Below, one piece after another: positions 1-9,139 of a DNA stretch of 64,000 bases; within the stretch, counting starts at the first letter, position 1, and every line of letters starts with the position of its first letter. A program made the translations under genes and the position numbers. The DNA lies in assembly GCA_014380615.1 (NCBI GenBank), contig JACMJM010000064.1, positions 104,290 to 168,289 of the forward strand. Reading direction: 5' to 3'. The notes below the pieces were generated by a model that saw only the letters and a list, made by a program, of their open reading frames with translations, ran no database searches and was not told where the DNA came from. This DNA comes from Sphingobacteriaceae bacterium (GTDB taxonomy: Bacteria > Bacteroidota > Bacteroidia > Sphingobacteriales > Sphingobacteriaceae).

Positions 1-2571
1 AACATTGGGTGCCCAAAAAATTGTTGTCCTCCAATCTGGCATACCCGATGGAGATGTATCGTACTTCGGAGAGTAAAACTGCCTTGCGGTATGATATCCT
101 ACCGGCGAATATGCAGCTATCCCCTGAGCAAAGCTGCGGGATGTCATATTTCTCTCGCCACGCTTGGTGGTAATAATTAAAACACCGCCTCCGCCTCTTA
201 ATCCATAGATGGCGGTATTCGAAATCCCTTTTAGTACTTCGATCGTTTCAATGTCGGAGGGGTTAAGTATAGAGAGGTAGCTTGGATCTACATAAACGCC
301 GTCTACTACTAATTGCATGGGAACAGGGCCAGAAAATGAACTATACATACTTCGGGTTAAATAGGCTATACCGTTTTGAACAACGAGCCCTGCGATGCGC
401 CCCTGTAAACAAAACGCCAGATTTTGACAATCTTTCAATTCAGCTGCGGTTACTACTGCGTCGGCGTTACCGGCCCCGTTTAAATTACTGGAGTTTTTCA
501 CCTTTGGCTTCACCTCGGTAACTTTTACTTCCTCTAAAACTATGCTGCGGCGCAGCAGGCCGTTTTGACGCATCTCGGCAAATTGCTGATTTCTGGTTGT
601 GATATAAGGCAGCAGCGATTGATTTACATTTATTTCTACACTCGCCGCATTTTGGCTCTTAGTAACGATATGCTGCAGGTTTCTGTTGATAAGAATCTCG
701 ACATTCTTTTTCCCTTTAAAATTCCTGGCCTGAACGATGAAAGATGTACTATCATTAAACATCAGGCTGTCGAAACCGAATTGGCCCTGCGAGTTAGTAA
801 GTGTTTCTAAAACCATTCCCGTCCCGGCAGAAGATAATAAAGTCACCTTAGCTCCGGGTGCGGGGCTCGAGTCGGGATTAACGATCTTCCCGCTAATTGT
901 AAGCGTTTTCTCAGGCTCAAATACTAAAGCAGGGAAATTTTCGGAAGTAATGGTGTTCCATTCAAATTTTCGCCAGCCCTGGGTAAGCATCAGATTATCG
1001 AGTGCCCGGTCTTTTGCAGGCGATAGATCAGTAAAATAATAATTCGGGTTCTCAATATATCCTTTCAAATCAGAGCTTAGTAAGAGGTTGGAAAGTATAG
1101 TCACTTCACGGGAATCATCAAACGGCACTTGTGTCTCATCTGTTACTGATATGGAAAACGAGCCTTGAGCCGCTTTTCCGGCAGAATCAAGTGCCCTAAA
1201 CGCCATCTTTACTTTTTCCCGCTTAGAGTATACCGGCTTTTCGGTACTCAAGGTTAAATTGAGTGCGTTCGGATGTCGGATAAACACTAAACGCTCGGCA
1301 AGGGGCTGATAAGAAGAGTTAAATAAGGTAAACTGAATTACGCCACCGGGAAAACGTTTCTTGGGGACGACCGCCGAAAGCACATTATTGCTGAGTTTAT
1401 TTCTTGCCATAAAGTGCGTTAAACCGTTTGCCTGCCCTATGAGAATAAGTTCATCATTATTCAAAGCCTTCGCGGCAATTACTTTCACTACAATATTTTC
1501 AGCTCCGGAATCATGTATCGAAATAACATACCCGGTTTCCGAGGCTGCGGGCAGGTCAACTTTCTTTTCCGATCCGTCGTCAAACTTTACAACAGCCGTA
1601 TAAATTTTGTCTTTTAGAGGTGTAAACAGAAAGGTTCCCATGCCGGCATATTCCGAAGAAAACTCCGAGACTGTTGCCCCGTCCTGGTCGGTAACATATC
1701 CTGTAACCGTTTTCCCGAGGCCATCGGCCCCTACAACTTTAAACGCCACACGCGATCGGATATTCGTTACTAATGACCCGCTTTCGGGAAAAAACTGTAC
1801 ATCCGCACTTGCCGAAGTGGTTTTAACAGGAAAAGACTTTTTAACCAGGCTCTTTTCATTCAGCTTAATGTAGGTATTGATCTTCCCCGATTTGAGAACA
1901 AAGGGCTGAGCGTTAGTAAACTTAATTTTCAATTTCCCAAGGCTATCCGTTTTCCCTGTGCCCTTTAATATATTCCGGTGGTCGAGCTCGATGTCGTAGC
2001 TTACTTCTCTGTTTTTTAGCGGCTCTCCCTTTATGGTGGTATAAACTACATCAGCATCAACATGCTCCCTTACACCGGTTTTAGTATACGTATAGTTAAC
2101 GTTGCTTACCACCTCACTCGAGAGCGAATTGCCAATCTTAATGGTCTTATCAAAAAAATAGGCTTCATCGAAATTGCGCATCCAATTAGTATAGGCCCTT
2201 ATACGGTAGTTGCCCTCGGTTAAAGAGTCTGCCAGGGTAAAATCACCCCATGATAACCCTGCAATCACCGAGAGGCGAAGCACTTTTTTAACGGAGTCTT
2301 TTTCATTTATAAGCTCGACATATAAAATTTTACTGAGGTTAGAAAGCTGGTTACTTTCGGCACTAACTACATACGATTTAAACCAAATAGTATCTCCAAT
2401 GCTGTAATAGGGTTTATCGGTATGTATATGAACTTTTTCCTGCGGGTAATTATTTCTATAACGATCAAGTTTGGCAAGAAATACCTTTAAAGGATCATCA
2501 TCTGTAATAAAACTATAGCACAGTGCCGATGAAAATAGTATAAACAGAAAAAAGGCATATCTGGGTTTCAT
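1..2571 (-). CDS. MG2-like / TonB plug domain surface protein (3' end cut by window edge)
   Basis: The gene reads leftward off the window, so 857 codons are visible and the C-terminus is missing. I infer only about 40-60 residues are lost. The N-terminus is a signal peptide (MKPRYAFFLFILFSSALC). An MG2-like segment follows, with HTDKPYYSIGDTIWFKSYV at about residues 45-65. A CarboxypepD_reg-like beta-sandwich starts near residue 555 (ISGKIVNPDSSPAPGAKV). A TonB-receptor plug-like domain lies near residues 715-795 (VDGVYVDP, then IETIEVLKG and GGGGVLIITTKRG). No beta-barrel follows, so this is not a normal TonB-dependent transporter. Such MG2-plug proteins are common in Bacteroidota and are annotated as plug-domain proteins of unknown function at the cell envelope. 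The ATG at 2571 is chosen because it directly precedes the signal peptide. Confidence 0.85.
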   Translation of the reverse strand, partial: MKPRYAFFLFILFSSALCYSFITDDDPLKVFLAKLDRYRNNYPQEKVHIHTDKPYYSIGDTIWFKSYVVSAESNQLSNLSKILYVELINEKDSVKKVLRLSVIAGLSWGDFTLADSLTEGNYRIRAYTNWMRNFDEAYFFDKTIKIGNSLSSEVVSNVNYTYTKTGVREHVDADVVYTTIKGEPLKNREVSYDIELDHRNILKGTGKTDSLGKLKIKFTNAQPFVLKSGKINTYIKLNEKSLVKKSFPVKTTSASADVQFFPESGSLVTNIRSRVAFKVVGADGLGKTVTGYVTDQDGATVSEFSSEYAGMGTFLFTPLKDKIYTAVVKFDDGSEKKVDLPAASETGYVISIHDSGAENIVVKVIAAKALNNDELILIGQANGLTHFMARNKLSNNVLSAVVPKKRFPGGVIQFTLFNSSYQPLAERLVFIRHPNALNLTLSTEKPVYSKREKVKMAFRALDSAGKAAQGSFSISVTDETQVPFDDSREVTILSNLLLSSDLKGYIENPNYYFTDLSPAKDRALDNLMLTQGWRKFEWNTITSENFPALVFEPEKTLTISGKIVNPDSSPAPGAKVTLLSSAGTGMVLETLTNSQGQFGFDSLMFNDSTSFIVQARNFKGKKNVEILINRNLQHIVTKSQNAASVEINVNQSLLPYITTRNQQFAEMRQNGLLRRSIVLEEVKVTEVKPKVKNSSNLNGAGNADAVVTAAELKDCQNLAFCLQGRIAGLVVQNGIAYLTRSMYSSFSGPVPMQLVVDGVYVDPSYLSILNPSDIETIEVLKGISNTAIYGLRGGGGVLIITTKRGERNMTSRSFAQGIAAYSPVGYHTARQFYSPKYDTSPSGMPDWRTTIFWAPNV

Positions 2572-2608
2572 CGGAGGATTATTTGTGTATCGCTATAGAA
2601 AATACAAG

Positions 2609-2638
2609 GAAGCCTCAATTTACTAAAATTGAGGCTTC
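2609..2638 (-). terminator. Hairpin terminator between dcd and the plug-domain gene
   Basis: A perfect 12-bp inverted repeat (GAAGCCTCAATT with its complement) encloses a 6-base loop. On the minus strand it is followed by CTTGTATTTT, a weak U-rich tail. It lies 26 bp after the dcd stop and 38 bp before the next gene, so it probably ends dcd transcription. Confidence 0.65.
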
Positions 2639-2664
2639 TATACTATTCTTAAACGTAAAATATA

Positions 2665-3201
2665 TTAAAAAGTATTCTTCCACATCATGCTCTCGACAGG
2701 CTTGGTTGTTTTCCGGTTGTATTTTGCGTTACCCTTGGTGTTGTAAAAAGTGTCAATCTCGCCGCTTACTTCGAAATAAATAAGTTGGCCTATGGGCATT
2801 CCGGCATAAATACGTACTGGTTGAGTTGATGATATTTCGAGGGTCCAGGTATTGCAAAAACCTACATCTCCCTTTCCGGCTGTAGCGTGTATATCTATCC
2901 CTAAACGCCCCGTACTCGATTTCCCCTCCAGGAAAGGAACGTGGCTATGAGTTTCGGTATATTCAACCGTTACACCCAAGTATAGGGTATTCGGCTGTAG
3001 AACAAAGCCGTCTTTGGGTATTTCAAAATGATCTATTTCATTATGAACTTTGGCATCCAGCACCCTGTTTTTATAGGTTGCCAGGTATTTACCCAGATGC
3101 ACATCGTATGAATTGGTGCCTAAACATTCTCTTTTAAAAGGTTCAATAATTATAGTACCCTTTTCTATTTCTTCTAATATGCGTTTATCTGAAATAATCA
3201 T
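2665..3201 (-). CDS. dcd: dCTP deaminase
   Basis: Converts dCTP to dUTP for thymidylate synthesis. The 178-residue protein has the family signatures KSSTGRLG (about residues 94-101), HATAGKGDVGF, and NTWTLE with the presumed catalytic Glu near 122. The late segment IGQLIYFEVSG is also typical. The ATG at 3201 gives MIISDKRIL, which matches the usual N-terminus of the family. An in-frame TTG at 3210 would add three residues and is less likely. It is a single gene, divergent from the downstream-facing PPTase-lipB pair, with a hairpin terminator after it. Some family members also hydrolyse dUTP; this cannot be judged from the sequence alone. Confidence 0.95.
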   Translation of the reverse strand: MIISDKRILEEIEKGTIIIEPFKRECLGTNSYDVHLGKYLATYKNRVLDAKVHNEIDHFEIPKDGFVLQPNTLYLGVTVEYTETHSHVPFLEGKSSTGRLGIDIHATAGKGDVGFCNTWTLEISSTQPVRIYAGMPIGQLIYFEVSGEIDTFYNTKGNAKYNRKTTKPVESMMWKNTF

Positions 3202-3325
3202 AATTACCAAAGGTTTGGCCTAAAGTATGATTATTTTAAGATAATTTTACGAGCTATTTGAGATTCGAAAAAATAGCAAACAAACCCTCTTTGTTATAAT
3301 TATATTTAAATATTTAAGTAAAAGC

Positions 3326-4018
3326 ATGGCACTCGCCTACCACAAAAAGCTTGACGAAAGCACCGAATTCGCGATTTGGAAGATAGAGGAATCTCCCGAG
3401 GAGCTATACGCGCAGTTACAGCTTCGTGAACATGAAGAAAAAGTATTAGAAGGCCTTAACAACGGAAAACGGAATCTTCACTGGTTAAGTACGAGGGTGC
3501 TTCTACGGCAATTACTAAATACGGATGAATATATCGATTGCCAGGTAGACGAGCACGGAAAACCGTTTCTACCTCATTCGCCCTATCATATTTCGTTTAG
3601 TCATTCTTTTGATTACGCGGCAGTAATAATCAGCAAAGACAAACCAGTTGGCATTGATGTAGAAATTATCAAAAACAAAATTGAGCGTGTAGCCCGGAAA
3701 TTTTTAATCAGCGAAGAGATTGCATTTATCGATCAGGATAATAAAATCGAACATTTGTATATCTGCTGGTGCGCCAAAGAAGCTATTTATAAACTACAGG
3801 GTAGGCGAAACGTTTCATTCAAAGATAATATACGACTTCAACCCTTCGCATACCATGAAAGCGGCAGCTTTAGGGCAACGCTTGAAGCTGATCAGGAATG
3901 CAAAACATTCGATGTATTTTTCGAACGGTTTGAGAATTACATGATAGGATATGTGGCAGGATGCACAGAGACTCCTCATTTATCCGCAATAGCAACGCCC
4001 CTTAGTAATGCAGAATAA
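3326..4018 (+). CDS. 4'-phosphopantetheinyl transferase superfamily protein (Sfp type)
   Basis: Transfers the phosphopantetheine arm of CoA onto a carrier-protein serine. The 230-residue protein carries FSHS (91-94), the metal-binding GIDVE (109-113) and WCAKEAIYK (148-156), where the second acidic and Lys residues of the superfamily lie. Its 3' end overlaps lipB by 11 bp, implying translational coupling. LipB needs octanoyl-ACP, so a PPTase that makes holo-ACP is a sensible partner. Alternatively it may serve secondary-metabolite carrier proteins. Whether the genome also has a separate AcpS cannot be seen here. Confidence 0.9.
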   Translation: MALAYHKKLDESTEFAIWKIEESPEELYAQLQLREHEEKVLEGLNNGKRNLHWLSTRVLLRQLLNTDEYIDCQVDEHGKPFLPHSPYHISFSHSFDYAAVIISKDKPVGIDVEIIKNKIERVARKFLISEEIAFIDQDNKIEHLYICWCAKEAIYKLQGRRNVSFKDNIRLQPFAYHESGSFRATLEADQECKTFDVFFERFENYMIGYVAGCTETPHLSAIATPLSNAE

Positions 4019-4709
4019 AAAAACCTTTTTTCAGGATTGGGGACTTCTTGATTATCAGCAGTCGTGGGACAGACAGGAGGAGGTTTTTTCCACAACCGTC
4101 GAAACTAAAACCCGGAACCGGGCACATGGATCTGATGACCCAACTAATAATTATCTGATTTTTGTTGAACACCCACATGTTTACACCATCGGCAAAAGCG
4201 GAAAATCAGAAAACCTCCTGCTTGATGAGAAAGGACTCGAAAGCGTTGGCGCCACGCATTACAAAATTAATCGCGGCGGCGATATTACTTACCACGGCCC
4301 CGGGCAGATTGTTGGATACCCTATCCTTGACCTGGATAATTTCTTCACCGATATTCATCTTTATTTAAGGACCCTCGAAGAGGCGGTTATTCTTACCCTG
4401 GCATCATACAATGTTAAAGCGGGGCGGTTTCCCGGATATACAGGCGTTTGGCTTGATGCCGATAATGCCAAAGCAAGAAAGATCTGCGCTATGGGCGTAC
4501 GGTGCAGCAGATGGGTAACTATGCACGGCTTTGCGTTTAATGTTAATACTGATCTAAGCTATTTCAAAAACATTGTTCCATGCGGTATTGAGGATAAGGA
4601 TGTTACATCTCTCGAAAGAGAAACAGGCCTCAAAGCTGATATAGAAGAAGTAAAAAACAGACTAAAGGAAAACATAGCCGGATTATTTAAAATGCAACTT
4701 ATTAATTAA
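4008..4709 (+). CDS. lipB: Octanoyltransferase LipB
   Basis: Moves the octanoyl group from octanoyl-ACP to the lipoyl domains of 2-oxoacid dehydrogenases and GcvH, the first step of protein lipoylation. The signature RGGDITYHGPGQ is at residues 89-100. The catalytic Lys/Cys pair is represented by K158 in ARKIC and C192 in PCGI. The length (233 aa) fits the family. The ATG at 4008 lies inside the end of the PPTase gene, so the two are translationally coupled. LipA is not in the window. Confidence 0.96.
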   Translation: MQNKKTFFQDWGLLDYQQSWDRQEEVFSTTVETKTRNRAHGSDDPTNNYLIFVEHPHVYTIGKSGKSENLLLDEKGLESVGATHYKINRGGDITYHGPGQIVGYPILDLDNFFTDIHLYLRTLEEAVILTLASYNVKAGRFPGYTGVWLDADNAKARKICAMGVRCSRWVTMHGFAFNVNTDLSYFKNIVPCGIEDKDVTSLERETGLKADIEEVKNRLKENIAGLFKMQLIN

Positions 4710-4744
4710 TCAGCATCCGAAATGAAGATGATCTCGTATTATAT

Positions 4745-5476
4745 ATGATGAAACTATTTCTTCTTCCGCTGCTTTTGATTGTAACTTCCTGCAAAAAGGA
4801 TGAAAAAGTAACTTACGCTGAGAGTGTTTCTTATCCTAAGCCCTCTGCCCCTGCCCTTATTACCAAAAACTTCAGCTATCTGGCCTTGGGTGATTCGTAT
4901 ACCGTTGGACAAAATGTTAGTGCTTCGGGTACATTTCCAGCACAGCTTTCTACATCCCCGCAAACCGGCACACATAAGTGGGTGGCTGCTCCTTTTACTG
5001 TAATCGCTCAAACCGGCTGGACCACCGATGAACTTATAAGCGCAATTAAAAATAAGAATCTCAGCGGCACTTTTGATATTGTTACTCTACTAATCGGGGT
5101 TAATAATCAATACAGAGGATATAGCACAACAACTTACAGAACTGAGTTTATTGAACTTTTGAATATAGCGATAGCCTATGCAGGAGGAGATAAAACCAGA
5201 ATGTTTGTACTTTCTATACCCGATTGGGGAGTAACGCCATACGCCCAGCACCAGGATAAAGCTAAAATAGCTAAAGAAATCGATGCCTTTAATGCGATAA
5301 ATAAGCAAGAAACGGAGAATGCGGGTATTAGCTACACCGATATAACCCAAATCTCGCGAATGGCAGAGGGTAACAGATCTCTTATTGCTGATGACGGCTT
5401 ACATCCATCTGCCGGTATGTATAAGCTATGGGTTGATAAGTTGGCACCGAAGGTAATAGCCAGATTACAAAACTAA
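4745..5476 (+). CDS. SGNH/GDSL-family hydrolase lipoprotein
   Basis: A lipoprotein esterase or acyl hydrolase of unknown substrate. The signal ends in a lipobox (LIVTSC, Cys16). SGNH blocks are visible: ALGDSYTVG with the nucleophile Ser51, IGVNN (118-121) carrying the Asn of block III, and DDGLHPS with Asp217 and His220 of block V. The mature enzyme is predicted to be membrane-anchored in the periplasm or at the outer membrane. It follows lipB by 35 bp on the same strand and may be in the same transcript, but a functional link is not evident. Confidence 0.88.
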   Translation: MMKLFLLPLLLIVTSCKKDEKVTYAESVSYPKPSAPALITKNFSYLALGDSYTVGQNVSASGTFPAQLSTSPQTGTHKWVAAPFTVIAQTGWTTDELISAIKNKNLSGTFDIVTLLIGVNNQYRGYSTTTYRTEFIELLNIAIAYAGGDKTRMFVLSIPDWGVTPYAQHQDKAKIAKEIDAFNAINKQETENAGISYTDITQISRMAEGNRSLIADDGLHPSAGMYKLWVDKLAPKVIARLQN

Positions 5477-5510
5477 TAACGGTGTATGAAACATCTCTTA
5501 AAAATCCATC

Positions 5511-5798
5511 ATGCTTCCCTGCTTTTTTAAACACCTTACAGGTTTTGATTGTCCGGGCTGCGGTTTCCAGCGTTCTGTTTTAGCATTATTTAACGGCGAT
5601 TTTAAAATGAGTATCACCCTTTACCCAGCGGCCGTATTTATTTTAATTTTTACGTTTATCAGCCTGGTAAATGCATTCTATCCCAGGAAAACATTTAAAA
5701 CAGCAGAAACCATTTCCCTGTATCTCTCAGTAATAATTGGGGCGGTTAGTTATTTAATCAAAATCATCAACTATACTTCAGAGTTTACGGCTGCGTAG
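5511..5798 (+). CDS. DUF2752 small membrane protein
   Basis: A 95-residue protein with the DUF2752 hallmark FDCPGCGFQRSVLAL near the N-terminus, followed by two hydrophobic stretches (about 36-54 and 67-85). The function of the family is unknown; the Cys pair in CPGC could be redox active or bind metal. The ATG at 5511 is the only in-frame start before the motif. It ends inside the last codons of the convergent RDD gene, a 28-bp tail-to-tail overlap. Confidence 0.8.
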   Translation: MLPCFFKHLTGFDCPGCGFQRSVLALFNGDFKMSITLYPAAVFILIFTFISLVNAFYPRKTFKTAETISLYLSVIIGAVSYLIKIINYTSEFTAA

Positions 5799-6511
5799 TT
5801 ATAGTCGGTAATAAGCGTTTGAAGAAACGTGAGATCATCCATGCCCTGAGGGAGTACTATGTTTAAGTGTTCCTTTAATCTGGAAGATGTTTGGTATAAT
5901 AACGGAAAATTATCGCTTCGTTTTACGCTACTGATAACTTCATGAATTAATGTTATTTCCGAATTCCGCAGTTGGATGGCTTGAGGAAAAACGGGCTGAT
6001 AACCTTCGGGGGCTGGCGCAAAGGCTACCTGGCTAAAATCAGTTCTCGGATGTGTTCGTATAAGAGTAGTGCCTGCGACAATGTCTCCGATGCGCTGGTT
6101 TTTTTCGGTAAGCACCGTAGAAACTAACGCTCCGAGTTGAAGTGTAACCATAAAATCTACAATTCTGAACATCCACCGCATGAGGTATTGACCTAAAGAG
6201 GGACTGCTTCCGTCAAGGCTTATCACTCGTATCTTCATCACCCGTTTTCCAACGCTCTGACCATTAAAAAAGGCTTCAGAAATAAGGTCGTAAAATGCGA
6301 AAAGCAATACCAACAAGAGCATTATTAACGGAAAGCCCCTAAGAAAATCCAGTTTAAAGGAAGGAAATAGCACCTGAGAAAGGGCGGCTGCCAAATACAA
6401 CAGAAAGAAAACGGCCAGGTCAATCAGCCTCGCTACTATACGCTCCCCTAAGCCCGCATATTCATAATCTATATCGATGTTTTGGGAAGTTGTTATCCTG
6501 ATAGTGTGCAT
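5771..6511 (-). CDS. RDD family membrane protein
   Basis: A 246-residue integral membrane protein with an RDD domain. The sequence GLGERIVARLIDLAVFFLLYL carries the Arg and Asp that name the family, and later come AFYDLISEAFFNGQSVGKRVMKIRVI and RIVDF. About three to four transmembrane helices occupy residues 20-145. The C-terminal 100 residues are soluble. It is divergent from the SpoIIM-like gene by 90 bp and belongs to the same conserved cluster (RDD, SpoIIM, DUF4129, DUF4350, MoxR, DUF58). The role is unknown; RDD proteins have been linked to transport or ion exchange in some bacteria, which should not be assumed here. Confidence 0.88.
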   Translation of the reverse strand: MHTIRITTSQNIDIDYEYAGLGERIVARLIDLAVFFLLYLAAALSQVLFPSFKLDFLRGFPLIMLLLVLLFAFYDLISEAFFNGQSVGKRVMKIRVISLDGSSPSLGQYLMRWMFRIVDFMVTLQLGALVSTVLTEKNQRIGDIVAGTTLIRTHPRTDFSQVAFAPAPEGYQPVFPQAIQLRNSEITLIHEVISSVKRSDNFPLLYQTSSRLKEHLNIVLPQGMDDLTFLQTLITDYNYAAVNSEV

Positions 6512-6601
6512 GTAACAAATATAATTTTCTAAATTACTTTTTTTGTTGCGGATTTAAATATTGTCACTATTTTACCTGAAATATTCCTACCTGGAATTAC
6601 G

Positions 6602-7570
6602 ATGAGGGAAGCCCTGTTTGTTAAACAAAATTCGAGTAAATGGGAGAGGTATGAGAAAGTACATTCTCAGGATCCCGACGAGCTGGCATCACAGTTTATA
6701 AGCCTGACCGATGATTTAGCTTTTGCGAAAACTTTTTATCCCAAATCTAAAACCACTGCCTATCTAAATGGCCTGGCATCCAGGTACCATCAATCGATCT
6801 ACCGAAATAAAAAAGAAAAAAGCACCCGGTTTTTGCTTTTTTGGAAGGTTGAATTGCCCCTTTTATTTAAAAAATATCAAAAACTGCTATTTTATTCTCT
6901 TCTATTTTTTCTTGTGTTTGCATTAATCGGTATACTTTCAGCAAAGTACGATGATACCTTTGTGAGGCTTATTATGGGAGATGGGTATGTGAATATGACG
7001 AATGAAAATATCGAAAATGGCGATCCGTTTGGAGTCTATAAAAAACATGATTCCTTTATTATGTTCCTTTATATAGCTATCAACAACATTTTTGTTTCAT
7101 TTTATATTTTTGTATCCGGCATACTGTTATCTGTAGGCACACTGTATAACTTACTTAAAAACGGCATCATGTTAGGTGCTTTTCAATATTACTTTTTCAG
7201 TAAAGACCTGGGGTTAGAGTCTGTACTGGTAATTTGGATACATGGCACTTTAGAAATATCCGCCATTGTAATTGCTGGTTGCGCCGGGCTGGTTTTGGGT
7301 AACAGCATTTTGTTTCCCAAAACCTTTACACGAATAGAATCATTAAAAAGAGGGGCCAAAGACGGCATAAAGATCGTCATCGGCCTTGTACCCATTTTCT
7401 TATGCGCGGCTTTTCTCGAAGGATATATAACCCGGCATACCGATATGCCAGTATGGCTAAGCGTTTTTATCCTCACTTTCTCTTTTGTATTTATTTTATG
7501 GTATGTAGTTATCTACCCCAATATCATTTTTAAAAAATTAAACCCTAAACTTAATGAACCAGAACATTGA
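6602..7570 (+). CDS. SpoIIM-like (stage II sporulation protein M / DUF95) membrane protein
   Basis: A 322-residue protein with a soluble N-terminal region (about 1-95), then five or so membrane segments. It resembles SpoIIM homologues of non-sporulating bacteria: REALFVKQNSSKWERYE at the start, NNIFVSFYIFVSGILLSVGTLYNLLKNG in the middle and IWIHGTLEISAIVIAGCAGLVLG with conserved His and Glu. It opens the plus-strand operon and overlaps the next gene by 17 bp. In Bacillus, SpoIIM is part of a peptidoglycan-remodelling complex. This organism is not expected to sporulate, so the role is inferred only as membrane or envelope work alongside MoxR-DUF58. Confidence 0.88.
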   Translation: MREALFVKQNSSKWERYEKVHSQDPDELASQFISLTDDLAFAKTFYPKSKTTAYLNGLASRYHQSIYRNKKEKSTRFLLFWKVELPLLFKKYQKLLFYSLLFFLVFALIGILSAKYDDTFVRLIMGDGYVNMTNENIENGDPFGVYKKHDSFIMFLYIAINNIFVSFYIFVSGILLSVGTLYNLLKNGIMLGAFQYYFFSKDLGLESVLVIWIHGTLEISAIVIAGCAGLVLGNSILFPKTFTRIESLKRGAKDGIKIVIGLVPIFLCAAFLEGYITRHTDMPVWLSVFILTFSFVFILWYVVIYPNIIFKKLNPKLNEPEH

Positions 7571-8417
7571 ATTTCGCCAGGTACGCGACTTTGGCCAACT
7601 TGTTAACGACACTTTTATCTTTGGAAAACAAAATCTTAAGCCCCTTTTAAAGGCTGTTTTCACCATTTGTGGCTTTTTTCTCATCGCCAGTTGCGTAGCC
7701 GCTATTTTTTATGCTTTAAGGTTGCAGGGGTCGATGGAGAGCGGCGAGATTGTTAAGCCGGGGCAAGTTTTTGGCTGGGAATATGCGTTAAATTTAATTT
7801 CTATGCTTCTTTTTTATACCTCCATCGCTTTAACTGTATTCTGCTATATTAACCTGTACATCCAAAAAGGAAATGAAGCTCCGGGAGTCGAAGAAGTTTG
7901 GGAGAATGCCAAGTACTATTTTTTACGTGTTTTAGGCTCTGGTTTATTGCTCGCCATTCTATTTATGGTTGGAGTTGTACTCTGCGTTATTCCCGGAATA
8001 TATTTGTGGCCTATAACCTCACTTATGATCGCAATAATGATTTTCGAAAACGGCACCTTCAGCTATTCTTTTGATAGAGGATTTAAACTTATTAAAGGCA
8101 GCTGGTGGACAACGTTCGGAGCAATGTTTATCGTATTTCTGGTATTATTCGCCGCAACTATGGCCGTTGTTCTGCCTGTTTCTTTGTTAACGGCCGGAAG
8201 CATCTTTCTTACCAAAACTCAAGCATCTACACCCATTTTAATCCTTAATACCGTATTACAAAGCTTCGCCCAAATTTTTTATGCTCTGCCGTATATCGTT
8301 GTGAGTCTGTGCTATTTCAGTCTGGTTGAGGCAAAAGAAGGTACGGGTTTAATGGAAAGGGTTGACATGATAGGAAAAAGTGAAACCGACAGTGATTTAC
8401 CTGAAGAACAATATTAA
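7554..8417 (+). CDS. Multi-pass membrane protein of the SpoIIM-MoxR cluster
   Basis: A 287-residue protein with about six hydrophobic segments. It starts NIEFRQVRDFGQLVNDTF, a motif typical of cluster members that sit between SpoIIM and DUF4129 in Bacteroidota. VVLCVIPGIYLWPITSLMIAI is a strongly hydrophobic central segment. I cannot assign a firm named domain; it resembles the glycerophosphoryl diester phosphodiesterase membrane domain or DUF975 type of polytopic proteins. It overlaps SpoIIM by 17 bp and precedes DUF4129 by 5 bp, so it is co-translated with the cluster. Confidence 0.8.
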   Translation: MNQNIEFRQVRDFGQLVNDTFIFGKQNLKPLLKAVFTICGFFLIASCVAAIFYALRLQGSMESGEIVKPGQVFGWEYALNLISMLLFYTSIALTVFCYINLYIQKGNEAPGVEEVWENAKYYFLRVLGSGLLLAILFMVGVVLCVIPGIYLWPITSLMIAIMIFENGTFSYSFDRGFKLIKGSWWTTFGAMFIVFLVLFAATMAVVLPVSLLTAGSIFLTKTQASTPILILNTVLQSFAQIFYALPYIVVSLCYFSLVEAKEGTGLMERVDMIGKSETDSDLPEEQY

Positions 8418-8422
8418 TTGGA

Positions 8423-9139
8423 ATGACTGGTTTGCGGGTAGCATTATTTTTTTGCTGGTTTAACATCTTAACGTTTTTTTCTGTATTCGGACAGGCCGGC
8501 ACCACCCTCTTGAAGGATAGTAGCAGGGTCAATTTGAGGCACTTTGACTCCCCGGCACTAAAGAACTACAGGCTTAGTAAAGATTTTCAGTATGGTGCTA
8601 TACAACCCGATATATCACCCGGTTTATGGGATAAATTCTGGGATTGGTTCTGGAGTTTATTTCGCGGAGCTTTGTCTACGTCTACTCCTGGCACGCTTCT
8701 TCAATACTTTCTTTTTATACTTGGAATTGCCGCACTGATATTCCTGATAATAAAATTATCAGGAATGGATTTATCGCATTTATTTACCGGTAAATCCAAA
8801 GAAATTGAAATTTCTTATGATGAAAAGCTGGAAAACATTCATCAAATCTCTTTTGATGAGGAAATTGAGAAAGCCATGATAAATAATGACCTCCGGCTTG
8901 CAGTGCGACTCCTGTATCTCAAAACACTCAAAATTTTAAATAGCAGGGGGAAAATAAAGTGGGAGTTGGATAAAACTAATACCAGTTACATTAGCGAATT
9001 ACAACACCCCGCACATAAAGAGAAATTCCGGCTGCTAACACACCGTTTCGAATACGTGTGGTATGGCAGTTTCAACATAAGTAATTCTTTGTACGAAAAG
9101 ATCAGCCGGTCATTTCATGAATTTAATTCGATGGTGTGA
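8423..9139 (+). CDS. DUF4129 domain protein
   Basis: A 238-residue protein with a signal-like N-terminus (about 1-24), a second hydrophobic helix near 92-112 and a cytoplasmic C-terminal DUF4129 domain. The family pattern is seen in LAVRLLYLKTLKILNSRG, the polar NTSYISEL and FEYVWYGSFNIS with its conserved Trp and Tyr. DUF4129 proteins usually accompany MoxR ATPases and DUF58 proteins, and some form C-terminal extensions of transglutaminase-like proteins. The molecular function is unknown. The stop overlaps the next gene in TGATG, supporting coupling. Confidence 0.88.
   Translation: MTGLRVALFFCWFNILTFFSVFGQAGTTLLKDSSRVNLRHFDSPALKNYRLSKDFQYGAIQPDISPGLWDKFWDWFWSLFRGALSTSTPGTLLQYFLFILGIAALIFLIIKLSGMDLSHLFTGKSKEIEISYDEKLENIHQISFDEEIEKAMINNDLRLAVRLLYLKTLKILNSRGKIKWELDKTNTSYISELQHPAHKEKFRLLTHRFEYVWYGSFNISNSLYEKISRSFHEFNSMV

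Noticed and set aside
282..2407. Several short plus-strand ORFs at the left end
   Set aside because: They lie antisense to the long plug-domain gene, whose protein has clear family motifs; the short products look like nothing known.
6516..6523. TATATTTG promoter box for the RDD gene
   Set aside because: It fits the -7 consensus but lies only 5 bp before the ATG and has no -33 element, so it would give a leaderless mRNA; too weak to list.
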